A stretch of 64,000 nucleotides of DNA from Amycolatopsis echigonensis (GTDB taxonomy: Bacteria; Actinomycetota; Actinomycetes; Mycobacteriales; Pseudonocardiaceae), in NCBI RefSeq assembly GCF_014174495.1, contig NZ_JACJHR010000037.1, positions 19,097 to 83,096 of the forward strand. The letters are read 5' to 3'. Below are positions 34,267 to 42,340 of the stretch, piece after piece; position 1 is the first letter of the stretch, and each line of letters begins with the position of its first letter. The translations under genes were made by a program, and so were the position numbers. A model generated the notes under the pieces. That model was given only the letters and a program-made list of their open reading frames with translations, ran no database searches and was not told the origin of the DNA.

Positions 34267-34961
34267 GGCTCAAGGCACTGGTCACCGGGGCGGCCCGCGA
34301 GGGCGGGATCGGGCAGGCGATCGCGACACGGCTCGCGGCCGACGACGTCGTGGTCGAGACGCTGGACCGCGAGCCCGGCTGCACCTACCAGGCCGACATC
34401 GCCGCCGACGAGCTTCCCGCGCTGGACGACATCGACGTCTACGTCGGCAACGCCGGGCTCACCACGATGTTCGGCGCAGCGCACCGCTTTTCCTTGGAAC
34501 GCTGGGAAAAAGACCTGTCGGTGAACCTGACCGGCACGTTCCGGGTGCTTCAGGCCTGCCTGCGCGGGATGCGTGAGCGAGGGTTCGGCCGCGTCGTGCT
34601 GGTGTCCAGCACCGCGGGCACACAGGGCCTGCCCGGGCAGGTTTCCTACAGCACCAGCAAGGCCGGGCTGCTGGGGATGATGAAGACGGTCGCGGCGGAG
34701 AACGTCACCGCCGGGATCACGGCCAACGCCGTCCTGCCGGGGATGACCGCCAGCTCCGGGGTGCTGTCGATGCCCCCGGACATCGTCGACGCCTGGCGGG
34801 AAAGCATGCCGGGAGGCCTGGTGCGGCCCGAGGACATCGCCGAAGCAGTCGCCTTCTTCGCCTCCCCCGCCGCCTCGCGGGTCACCGGCCAGGTGCTCAC
34901 CGTGGACGGCGGCGACAGCCTCAACACCCGGTCGGTCACGTCGCCGAAAGCGCGGAGCTGA
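34263..34961 (+). CDS. Short-chain dehydrogenase/reductase
   Basis: A 232-residue SDR starting (GTG) VRLKALVTGAAREGGIGQAI, with an unusual insert in the glycine loop (GAAREGGIG). NAGLTTMF replaces the usual NNAG; the serine lies in VSSTAGTQG and the YSTSK motif gives Tyr and Lys; the end is VTGQVLTVDGGDSLNTR. Third gene of the ligase operon, overlapping PucR as GTGA and 2 nt ahead of the MDR reductase. Likely a hydroxyacyl-CoA or alcohol dehydrogenase step; substrate unknown. Confidence 0.86.
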   Translation: MRLKALVTGAAREGGIGQAIATRLAADDVVVETLDREPGCTYQADIAADELPALDDIDVYVGNAGLTTMFGAAHRFSLERWEKDLSVNLTGTFRVLQACLRGMRERGFGRVVLVSSTAGTQGLPGQVSYSTSKAGLLGMMKTVAAENVTAGITANAVLPGMTASSGVLSMPPDIVDAWRESMPGGLVRPEDIAEAVAFFASPAASRVTGQVLTVDGGDSLNTRSVTSPKARS

Positions 34962-34963
34962 CC

Positions 34964-35944
34964 GTGCGGGGCTTTCTCGTCACCGAACTGACCGGCCCGT
35001 CCGGCGGCTCCGTCGCCGAGGTGCCCGAGCCGGAAGGCGCGCACCCCTGGGCGGACGGGCGGCTGCTGATCGAGGTGCACGCGGCCGGAGTGTCGTTTCC
35101 GGACCTGCTGCAGACCCGAGGCCGGTACCAGCACGCCGCGCCGCCGCCGTATGTCGCGGGCGGCGAAGTGGCCGGGGTTGTCAAGGAGGCTCCCGCGGGC
35201 TCCGACTTGCGACCGGGCGACCGGGTGGCGAGCCTGTCAGTCTGGGGCGCGCTGGCCGAGCGCGCGCTCGCGATCCCGCACTACACAGTGAAATTGCCGG
35301 ACGAGTTCGACTTCACCGCAGGCGCGGCCCTGTACCTCAACTACGCGACAGCGTGGTTCTCCTTGCACCGCGTCGGTTTCCAGCGCGGCGAACATGTGCT
35401 GGTGCACGGCGCGTCCGGCGGGGTCGGCACCGCTACCCTGCAACTGGTGCGCGCGTTGGGCGGGCATCCGATCGCCGTTGTATCCACAGTGGACAAAGAA
35501 GCCGTCGCCCGGGAAGCCGGAGCCGAGGAGGTGCTGCGCCCCTGCGACGGCTGGCCGGAGAAGGTTCGGCAGCTGACCGGTGGCAGGGGCGTGCAGATCG
35601 TCGTCGACCCCGTCGGCGGCGATCGGTTCACCGATTCCCTGCGCTGCCTCGACGTCGGCGGCCGGCTGGCCGTGGTGGGCTTCGCCGCCGGGACGATCCC
35701 GACCGTCAAAGTCAACCGGCTGCTGCTGCGGGACCTGAGCGTGGTCGGCGTGGCGCTGGATCCCTACGTGGCGAGATTCCCTTCCGTGGTCCGGAATCTG
35801 GCACGCGACCTGGAAAAGCTGGCGGCGTCGGGTTCGATCCGCCCGCTCGTGGGGCATGTGCTGGAGCTGGCCGAGGCGCGCCGGGCGCTGGAGCTGCTCG
35901 ACACTCGGCAGGCCACCGGCAAGGTGGTCGTGCGGATCCGCTGA
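34964..35944 (+). CDS. MDR-family NADPH:quinone oxidoreductase
   Basis: A 326-residue zinc-free MDR protein: GVSFPDLLQTRGRYQHAAPP, the coenzyme loop LVHGASGGVGTATLQLVRAL, and a C-terminal ATGKVVVRIR. It probably reduces 2-enoyl-CoA or quinone-type double bonds with NADPH. Last gene of the operon 31175-35944, beginning 2 nt after the SDR stop (GTG start). A hairpin lies in the 140-bp gap before the convergent amidohydrolase. Confidence 0.88.
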   Translation: MRGFLVTELTGPSGGSVAEVPEPEGAHPWADGRLLIEVHAAGVSFPDLLQTRGRYQHAAPPPYVAGGEVAGVVKEAPAGSDLRPGDRVASLSVWGALAERALAIPHYTVKLPDEFDFTAGAALYLNYATAWFSLHRVGFQRGEHVLVHGASGGVGTATLQLVRALGGHPIAVVSTVDKEAVAREAGAEEVLRPCDGWPEKVRQLTGGRGVQIVVDPVGGDRFTDSLRCLDVGGRLAVVGFAAGTIPTVKVNRLLLRDLSVVGVALDPYVARFPSVVRNLARDLEKLAASGSIRPLVGHVLELAEARRALELLDTRQATGKVVVRIR

Positions 35945-36047
35945 CCGGCACGACCACCGCGCGCATGGGCTCAGCCGCCAGCGGTACCGAGCGGTCCAGC
36001 GACACGGTTGTCCTGGCGACCGGCAAACGTGCCCGGCAACTCTCAGT

Positions 36048-36069
36048 ACCAGGCCGCGACCTGCCTGGT
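36048..36069. terminator. Possible bidirectional terminator between convergent operons
   Basis: ACCAGGC (36048-36054) and GCCTGGT (36063-36069) form a 7-bp stem with an 8-base loop. It lies between the convergent MDR gene (ends 35944) and amidohydrolase gene (ends 36085). There is no T tract. Confidence 0.35.
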
Positions 36070-36084
36070 GGCTGGCAAAGGGGC

Positions 36085-37035
36085 TCAGCGCAGCCGGAGC
36101 AGTTCGTCGACCGTGCCGTGCGCGATTTTCTCGCGTGCTTCGGGATCGAGGTCGAGCCGGTCGAACCAGTCGCGGGCCCGGCGGTTGTCGGCGAAGGGGT
36201 AGTCCACGGAGAAGATCAGCCGGTCGTCGCCGAACGCCTCGCGGGTCAGCCGGAACGGGCCGTCGTGGAAGTAGCCGCTGGTGGTGATCCAGAAATGTTC
36301 GCGAAGGTAGTCGCCGATCGGCTTGGGCAGTCCGGAAATCGCGGGCGGGAGCGTGTCTTCGATGCGAGAGAGGTGGAACGGGATGCCCTCGCCGAGGTGG
36401 CCGAGGATCAGCTTGAGGCCCGGCAGGCGGTCGAACACGCCGCCGAGGATCATCCGCAGCGCGTGCAGCGAGGCCTCGTAGTGCCAGCCGTAGCCGCCGG
36501 TGGCCAGGATCTGGTTGATCGGGTCCGAGAAGCCGGTGTAGTACGCGTCGGCGACCGGCTGTGGCGGCGGCGCTGGGTGCAGGTAGATCGGCACGTCGAG
36601 CCGGGCCGCGGTTTCCAGGATCGGGGTGAACAACGGGTCGTCGAGGAATCGGGCGCCGATCGTGCCGCTGATCATCGCGCCCACGAAGCCCAGTTCACCC
36701 ACGGCACGCTCCAGCTCGGCCGCTGCTGCGTCGGGGGCAGTGACCGGCAGCGTGGCGAACGCGGCGAAGCGGTCGGGATGGTCCTCGACCATGCGGCGCA
36801 GTTGTTCGTTGGCCTTGGCAGCCAAGGGTTTTGCGGTCTCGGCGGGCAGCATCTCGGGCACGGGCATCACGGCGGAGAGCACCTGCTGGTCGATTCCGGT
36901 GGCGTCCATGTCGGCCAGCCGCTCGTCGACCGTGGCGCGCAAGCGGTTTCGCATCGCGGGCGGGAGCTGGTCCAACTGCAGGGAGCCGCTCAACTCCGGG
37001 ATGACGTGGTGTTCCTCGATGGCTACGACGCGCAT
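36085..37035 (-). CDS. Amidohydrolase-2 family decarboxylase-like protein
   Basis: A 316-residue TIM-barrel protein of the ACMSD/gamma-resorcylate decarboxylase group. Metal-site residues line up well: Glu8 and His10 in VVAIEEHH, His153 in YLHPAPPP, His213 in LGHLGEG and Asp278 in SVDYPF. These match the Glu-x-His, His, His, Asp set of 2,6-dihydroxybenzoate decarboxylase. The family decarboxylates aromatic or enol acids without cofactor, or hydrolyses lactones. It heads a three-gene set with an NmrA-like and an SDR protein next to MarR. Substrate is unknown; a phenolic acid is plausible. Confidence 0.85.
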   Translation of the reverse strand: MRVVAIEEHHVIPELSGSLQLDQLPPAMRNRLRATVDERLADMDATGIDQQVLSAVMPVPEMLPAETAKPLAAKANEQLRRMVEDHPDRFAAFATLPVTAPDAAAAELERAVGELGFVGAMISGTIGARFLDDPLFTPILETAARLDVPIYLHPAPPPQPVADAYYTGFSDPINQILATGGYGWHYEASLHALRMILGGVFDRLPGLKLILGHLGEGIPFHLSRIEDTLPPAISGLPKPIGDYLREHFWITTSGYFHDGPFRLTREAFGDDRLIFSVDYPFADNRRARDWFDRLDLDPEAREKIAHGTVDELLRLR

Positions 37036-37082
37036 GACGGTCGACCTCCCTGAACTGGTGCGGATGCAGTGGGTTGGCGCGC

Positions 37083-37919
37083 TCAGCCGAGTTCTCGGCG
37101 GACGTAGTCGGCGAAGGTGGCGGGCTCGCGGCCGAGCAGCCAGCGCAGCACGTTCGGATTGCCGAGGATTCCGTAGCGGTCGTAGTGGTTGACCAGCCGG
37201 GTGAAGCCGTCGATGGTGTAGTCGGGCGCGCCTTCGGGAAGCACCGCGTCGACGGGGACTTCTCCCGCGCGCACCAGGGTGCCGCTGACCTCGCTCAGAA
37301 TCTGCGCGATCTCGTGGCCGGTCAGGGTGTCGCTGCCGCACAGTTCGTAGGTCGCCCAGCGGTGCTCGGCCGGGGCGGACAGGATCGCGGCGACGACAGC
37401 GCCGACATCGGCCAGGTCCACAAAGGACAGCGGCTGGTCCAGGGAGTACGGCTGCCGGAACCGGCCGCTGTCCACGCAGTCGCGCACGGCCACATTCTGC
37501 ATGTAGTGCATGGGCTGCAGGATCGTGAACGGCAGCCGCGAGCCGAGCAGGTGCCGCTCGACGGCGAGTTTCGACTGGTGGTTGAGCAGCGGTTCCAGTT
37601 GCGGGTGGGTTACCGACATCAGCACGACGTGCCCGACCCCGGCGCGCCGGGCGGCGTCGACGACGTTCTGGCCCATGGCGATCTCGCGAGGATGCATCGG
37701 CGGTCCGATGTGGACAACAGCCTCACATCCTTCGAGCGCGCCGGGCAGTTCGTCCGGGTATGTCAGGTCCGAGACGACGGCCTCACCGGCACCGTCCGCA
37801 CGAACGGTCTCGGCACCGGCGGATGAGTGGACCAGGGCGCGCGCGGCGAATCCGGCGGAGCACAGTGCCCGCAGCACGTGCCGTCCGGTCTTGCCCGCGG
37901 CCGCGGTGATCGCGATCAT
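37083..37919 (-). CDS. NmrA-like NAD(P)-binding protein (atypical SDR)
   Basis: A 278-residue atypical SDR. The Rossmann loop near the start is ITAAAGKTGRHVL; further segments are VVHIGPPMHP, HVVLMSVTHPQ and FTILQPMHYMQN, the NmrA/HSCARG pattern in which the Tyr-x3-Lys motif is absent. Members act as redox sensors or quinone reductases. It lies between the SDR and the amidohydrolase with short gaps (22 and 47 nt), all read away from the MarR gene. Function not known. Confidence 0.82.
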   Translation of the reverse strand: MIAITAAAGKTGRHVLRALCSAGFAARALVHSSAGAETVRADGAGEAVVSDLTYPDELPGALEGCEAVVHIGPPMHPREIAMGQNVVDAARRAGVGHVVLMSVTHPQLEPLLNHQSKLAVERHLLGSRLPFTILQPMHYMQNVAVRDCVDSGRFRQPYSLDQPLSFVDLADVGAVVAAILSAPAEHRWATYELCGSDTLTGHEIAQILSEVSGTLVRAGEVPVDAVLPEGAPDYTIDGFTRLVNHYDRYGILGNPNVLRWLLGREPATFADYVRRELG

Positions 37920-37941
37920 GGCCTGCCTTCCGGTCGTGGGG

Positions 37942-38739
37942 TCAGCGTGGCGCGTAACGGTCGGCGAGTTCGGCACGGTTTCCCTCGACGACCAGGGTGC
38001 GTTCGATCTCCTGGAGACGGTCGAGTGCCGTGGCGTCGGGAAGTCCCGGCACGCACAGGGTTTCCCCGCGCTCGACGGCGACGGCGGTCGCGATGGCTAC
38101 GGATTCGGCGGACATGACGCGCGGCTGGTCCTGATTGGCACCGCCGGACCATTCAGTGGCGACCCGGCCCGGGCAGACCACGGTGGCGGTGACACCGGTG
38201 CCGCTCAACTCGGCCGCCAGCGTGCGGGTGAACGCCACCGTCGCCGATTTCGCCGCGGCGTACAGGGTGCGCGGCGGCATCGGCACCGGGCCGAGCGTGT
38301 CCAGGCCCGCGCTGAACGCGAGCAGCGAAGCCATCGTGACAATGCCGCCGTCGCCTTTCTCCAGCAGCGACGGCAGCACCGCACGAGCGAGGGTGACCGG
38401 CGCGGTGGCGTTGAGCCGCCACAACCGGTCGACGTCGGCCGGGGCGACCTCCGGCAGCGGCGCGTACCCGCCCACGCCCGCGTTGGAGACCAGCAACCGC
38501 AGGTCCCCGCGCGCGGCGCGCTCGGCGGCCGCCTCCAGGCCGTCGGCGGTGGCCAGATCGGCAACGAAGACCTCGGCCGCGGCGCCTTGGTCCGCGGCCC
38601 GCGCGGCGACCTGCTCCAGGCGGTCGCGCCGCCGGGCGAGCAGGACCAGGTCGTAGCCGCGGCCGGCGAGAACATCGGCCAGCGCGGCGCCGATACCGCT
38701 GCTGGCCCCGGTAATCAGGGCGACAGGACGAGTGGACAT
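37942..38739 (-). CDS. Short-chain dehydrogenase/reductase, divergent from MarR
   Basis: A 265-residue SDR of the DltE/YqjQ style: TGASSGIG (10-17), SNAGVGG, serine in MASLLAFSAG and YAAAK for the Tyr/Lys pair. It has Arg residues (LLARRRDRL) that favour NADP. It starts at ATG 38739, only 8 bp from the 20-bp palindrome, so the neighbouring MarR protein very probably represses it. It is the first gene of an operon with the NmrA-like and amidohydrolase genes. Confidence 0.88.
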   Translation of the reverse strand: MSTRPVALITGASSGIGAALADVLAGRGYDLVLLARRRDRLEQVAARAADQGAAAEVFVADLATADGLEAAAERAARGDLRLLVSNAGVGGYAPLPEVAPADVDRLWRLNATAPVTLARAVLPSLLEKGDGGIVTMASLLAFSAGLDTLGPVPMPPRTLYAAAKSATVAFTRTLAAELSGTGVTATVVCPGRVATEWSGGANQDQPRVMSAESVAIATAVAVERGETLCVPGLPDATALDRLQEIERTLVVEGNRAELADRYAPR

Positions 38740-38746
38740 GCCTCCA

Positions 38747-38766
38747 CAGTATCAAGCACTTGATAC
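38747..38766. promoter_or_regulatory. Perfect 20-bp palindrome, likely MarR operator
   Basis: AGTATCAAG (38747-38755) and CTTGATACT (38758-38766) are perfect complements around CA. It sits in the 71-bp gap between the divergent SDR and MarR genes. A degraded second copy (GATTCAAGTTCCGTATACT, from about 38785) overlaps the MarR promoter region. MarR dimers typically bind such AT-rich palindromes next to their own gene. Confidence 0.75.
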
Positions 38767-38810
38767 TTGGCAAGCGCTAGATGTGATTCAAGTTCCGTAT
38801 ACTCCCTGTC

Positions 38811-39293
38811 ATGAGCAGCAGCCCGGAAACCGACACCGCACCTTCGAGCGAGGACGTCTTCGCGCGGGTCGCCTGGGCGCTGCGCCGCGCCGACCTGACC
38901 CTGCAGACCGCGAAAGAACGCCCGCTGCGCGAGGTCGGCGTGCCCGGCTCGCACTACTCGGTGCTCATCAGCCTGCACACCAACCCGGGCGTGACCGGCG
39001 CGGAACTGGCCCGCCTGCTGAGCGTCACCCCGCAAGCGGTCGCCCTGCTGATCGGCAAGCTGACCGACCGCGGCCTGGTCGAGCGCCGGACGCACCCCCG
39101 CCACCGCGCTGTCCAGGAACTTCACCTGACCGACGCGGGCCGCGCCGAACTCGCGAAAGCCGAGCACATCGTCAGCGACCTCGAGCAGCACATCCGGGAA
39201 TCGCTGGGCCTCAAGCGCTACCGCCAACTGCGGGAACTGCTGGGGCAGGTCATCGACGAACTGCCGAACTGGGAACCACCGCGGACGTGCTGA
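38811..39293 (+). CDS. MarR-family transcriptional regulator
   Basis: A 160-residue MarR protein. The winged helix spans about 45-110 (HYSVLISLHTNPGVTGAELA, RLLSVTPQAVALLIGKLTDR, GLVERRTHPRHRAVQELHLT). Flanking helices provide dimerisation. It is divergent from the SDR-NmrA-amidohydrolase operon over a perfect palindrome, a classic repressor arrangement with release by an aromatic or acidic ligand (inference). A decayed region of about 1 kb follows. Confidence 0.93.
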   Translation: MSSSPETDTAPSSEDVFARVAWALRRADLTLQTAKERPLREVGVPGSHYSVLISLHTNPGVTGAELARLLSVTPQAVALLIGKLTDRGLVERRTHPRHRAVQELHLTDAGRAELAKAEHIVSDLEQHIRESLGLKRYRQLRELLGQVIDELPNWEPPRTC

Positions 39294-40309
39294 CCTCTCG
39301 GCCGTCCCGACGACACCGGGCGAAGGCGGCGCGCAAGCCCGCCAGGGTCTCGAAGCGGCCGCGAACGGAGGTTTCACCACGGTATGGCGACCGCCGACCT
39401 GCCGGGCTCCAGCGCTGGCGAAACCAAGCACTCCCCCGCCCCAGCCAGTCTTCGCCTGCGGCTGCCCGGACGATCTCGCCGATCGCACTCGTCGGCGACC
39501 TCCGGCGCACAGCCACCAGGGCCAGGCATCTCGAACCTGGAGAGCTTCTTCCGCGGACGCAAGCTCCGCAATCCCTCTCTCACCGCCGGAACGGCACCGC
39601 CGCACGGGGTTGTTGAGGATGTAGCGAGGGAACGAGGAGCATCGAGCATCGCAGCGACGTCTGCGCGGGCATGACGGGCTGGTTCCGGATCGCCCATAAT
39701 GCCGGCGGTCGCGAGAACTCCCTCGGCGAGCAGGAAAACTTGTTCAGCCACCGGCACCCCAGCGGCGTGGGCCCACACCGCAATCTGATCGTGGAATGCC
39801 TGCTTGTGTGACCGGACTTCGGCCAGCACCGCCTCCGACGATGGACGGAGTTCGCCGTGGGCGTTGCCCCAGGCACAGCCTCGGAAACCAGGGTTTGCGA
39901 ACCACTGGCCAAGCCAGTCGAAGACCGCGAGTACGCGCGCGTCGGGATCCAGGCCCGGTTCCACGCGGGCGACCAGGTTTGCTCTCCATCGCTGGCCGCG
40001 ATGCTTGAGCACCGCGACCACGAGCGCATCCGTCGCCGGGAGGAATCGGCAGGTCCGCTTCAGCGGCTTCCCTGGCATGAGCCCATCCGAGTTCATCCGC
40101 CGGTTCTTCGTTGATGCGCAAGGCATTCAGCCTGGTGAACTCCTCACGCGCATTGAGCGGACCTACGTCAACGGTGCGCCAGAACAGTTGGCCCTGAACG
40201 GCTCCACGGATACGTGACCCGCGAGCGATCAACAAGGAGTCGAGTACCGATGAACCGCAATCCCGAAGCGGGCGACGGCCGCTGCTACGGCAAGGAAAAC
40301 GGCCAGCGG
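39294..40309. other. About 1 kb without an intact gene
   Basis: No convincing complete gene is seen on either strand between the MarR stop and the end of the MFS gene. The only recognisable content is the C-terminal domain of a TetR regulator on the minus strand (39641-40027). Other open frames here are short, Arg/Pro/Ser rich and have no ribosome sites. It looks like a decayed junction. Confidence 0.6.
39641..40027 (-). pseudogene. TetR-family regulator remnant (ligand domain only)
   Basis: The minus strand encodes a clear TetR C-terminal domain: LVVAVLKHRGQRWRANLVAR, LDPDARVLAVFDWLGQWFAN, PGFRGCAWGNAHGEL and FLLAEGVLATAGIMGDPEPA. The DNA-binding helix-turn-helix that should precede it is absent; upstream in all three frames is unrelated Arg-rich sequence. 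After MLDAP the frame runs on into non-homologous codons. This is a 5'-truncated pseudogene, probably a leftover from rearrangement beside the MFS-HyuAB module. Confidence 0.65.
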
Positions 40310-41668
40310 TCAAGCGGACGTCTCGCGAACGGGGTCACCGCCCCCCACGCTCTTGGCCACTGGAATGTCGCGCCGGAGCAGCATCACCGCGCCGCCACCG
40401 ACTGCCACCACCACGGAGACGGCCACCGTCGCCGATCGGGCGCTGCCGGTCAGCTGCGTGCCGAGCCCGATGATGTAGGGACCCAGGAAGGATCCGATCG
40501 AGGCGATCGCGTTGATCAGGCCGAACGCGACCGCGGCCCCGGCGGTCCCATCGATCCGCGGGCTGGCGATCACCCAGAGCAGAGGACCGGCGGCGGAGAA
40601 CGCAGCGGTCGCGATGCTTATCCCGACGATCATCACCGTAGTCTGCCCCGAGCCAAGCACGCTCACGAGCAACCCGACGACAGCGACGAACATCCCGACG
40701 GCGAAAAGAGCACGATGACGCTGCGTGCGGTCCGCGCTTCTCGCCACGAGCAGCGTCGCGACGATCGCCACGCACCAGGGGATTGCCGAGAGGAGACCTA
40801 CCGTCACGGTGTCGTCGATCCCGGTGCCCTTGACGAGGGTCGGCAGCCAGAAGATAACGCCATACACGCCGAGATAGTTCGCGCCGAGCAGGAGCGCAAC
40901 AGCCCAGGCACGCCGGTTCTTCAGACCCGACGCCAGGCGCACGCGGAAGGAGACCGCAGAGTCGAGCTGTGCGCGCGTCGGGGAGACCATCGCGGACTGG
41001 AGTTCACGACGCTCCTCATCGGTCAGCCACTTCGCCGACGCGGGTGTGTCGCGCATGATCACGGCAAACAGAACTCCCGCCACGATCGCGGGGACCCCCT
41101 CGATGATGAAGAGCCACCGCCACCCTTGAAGGCCGGCCGCAAGGTGAGTCGCCTGCAAGATCCAGCCGGAGAGCGGACCCACCACGATGTTGCCCACCGG
41201 CCCGGCGATGGTCAGCACCGCCAGCGCGCTAGCGAGTCGCACGCGGGGAAACCACCTGGTGAGGAAGTACACGACTCCGGGATAGAACCCTGCCTCGGCG
41301 GCGCCGAGCAGAACGCGCGCGACGAAGAATTGGCCGGTGTTCTGAACGAAGGCGCTCAGGATTACGACGAGCCCCCACGTGATCATGATCCGGGCGATCC
41401 ACGCTCGGGCGCCGAAACGCTGCAGCAGCAAGTTGCTGGGAACCTCGAGCAGGCAGTATGCGGCGAAGAAGATGCCCGCACCAAGGCCGTAGCTCGCGGC
41501 CGTCAGGCCGATGTCCGCGCGCATCGTCAGGCTGGCGTAGCCGACGTTCACACGGTCCATGATCGCCACTGCGTAGCAAATCGCGACAAGAGGCAGGATG
41601 CGCCAAGCAAGCTTGCTATACAACCTGCGCGAAATGTCCGCACTCGCGCGCTCTGCAACCGGACCCAC
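40310..41668 (-). CDS. MFS transporter, anion:cation symporter (ACS) type
   Basis: A 452-residue, 12-helix major facilitator. Features: first helix WRILPLVAICYAVAIMDRVN with the DRVNVGYA motif of the ACS/phthalate-hexuronate group, AEAGFYPGVVYFLTRWFP, and two six-helix halves separated by a soluble loop near 215-245. ACS members import organic anions with protons. GTG at 41668 is preceded by GAGGGA; a TTG 39 bases earlier would overlap the operator. It is divergent from the HyuA-like gene and both have ACCAAACGGT-type sites, so it probably imports the substrate of that carboxylase system (inference). Confidence 0.9.
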   Translation of the reverse strand: MGPVAERASADISRRLYSKLAWRILPLVAICYAVAIMDRVNVGYASLTMRADIGLTAASYGLGAGIFFAAYCLLEVPSNLLLQRFGARAWIARIMITWGLVVILSAFVQNTGQFFVARVLLGAAEAGFYPGVVYFLTRWFPRVRLASALAVLTIAGPVGNIVVGPLSGWILQATHLAAGLQGWRWLFIIEGVPAIVAGVLFAVIMRDTPASAKWLTDEERRELQSAMVSPTRAQLDSAVSFRVRLASGLKNRRAWAVALLLGANYLGVYGVIFWLPTLVKGTGIDDTVTVGLLSAIPWCVAIVATLLVARSADRTQRHRALFAVGMFVAVVGLLVSVLGSGQTTVMIVGISIATAAFSAAGPLLWVIASPRIDGTAGAAVAFGLINAIASIGSFLGPYIIGLGTQLTGSARSATVAVSVVVAVGGGAVMLLRRDIPVAKSVGGGDPVRETSA

Positions 41669-41704
41669 AGTGGTCTCCCTCTGATCATGGATTCGATCAC
41701 CATA

Positions 41705-41718
41705 CAACCGTTTGGTTG
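41705..41718. promoter_or_regulatory. ACCAAAC-type operator before the MFS gene
   Basis: CAACCGTTTGGTTG lies 37 bp upstream of the MFS GTG start. On the minus strand it reads CAACCAAACGGTTG, the same word found in front of the HyuA-like gene at 42281. It is related to the perfect palindrome ACCAAACGTTTGGT at 52936. Confidence 0.5.
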
Positions 41719-41991
41719 CTAGTCAACTACCGCCTGCGGTTTCGTACGTCGTGAGTCAAGTTTCGTTGAATCAGGCGATCGTTGACGGCCCGGAACTCCC
41801 GGCGAGTCCCGAAGGAGGCCAGAGGACCGACCGGCACCCCGAACACCGCCAGGACGCTGACCGGCAACACCATCACCCGACCCAGCACCTGGTCCGCATC
41901 ACCGTGGGTCAGACCGCAAAACGTTGTCTGCCGCGCCGAAACCGCCGGGACCCCAGGGCGGAGCGCTCCAGGCGCCTCGTCGGCGACCGCG

Positions 41992-42111
41992 GTTGACCAT
42001 GACCGTCGCGGCGGCCAGCGGCGTGAGCAGGCCGAGCATGAGCAGCAGGCCACCGGCGAGCTCGCTGGTGCCGCCGAGGAGCGCGAAGAACTGAGCTCGC
42101 CACGTCGGCAC
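41992..42111 (-). pseudogene. DoxX-like membrane protein fragment
   Basis: About 40 codons encode FFALLGGTSELAGGLLLMLG followed by LLTPLAAATVMVN, a typical DoxX transmembrane block. Neither the first helix upstream nor the last two helices downstream can be found in any frame; the sequence turns Arg/Pro rich at 41990. It is a short remnant in the 672-bp gap between the MFS and HyuA-like genes, which otherwise holds only the two operator-like sites. Confidence 0.45.
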
Positions 42112-42280
42112 ACGTGATCAATCAACCGCCTGGTCAATCTCATTGAGAAGAACATTGCCGCCGGTCGGAAGCGAAGCCTGCCGCGCTCTGCAACGATCGA
42201 CGAACGCGCCGTATAACGACGAGACGATGGCAACCTCACGCCTCTTGCCGATTGGCTCGGTCGATGCCATCATCTTCTGG

Positions 42281-42293
42281 AACCAAACGGTTG
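42281..42293. promoter_or_regulatory. ACCAAAC-type operator before the HyuA-like gene
   Basis: AACCAAACGGTTG is 48 bp upstream of the HyuA-like GTG start and repeats, in the opposite orientation, the site before the divergent MFS gene. TTGTTTGAGTAGTTTGG follows directly, perhaps a degenerate second half. Confidence 0.5.
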
Positions 42294-42340
42294 TTTGAGT
42301 AGTTTGGCGGGGGGTGGGACGAGCACAAGGAAGGGCAGCC

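Noticed and set aside
39804..40217. Plus-strand open frame in the decayed region
   Set aside because: It is antisense to the TetR remnant, Ser/Arg rich and without a ribosome site.
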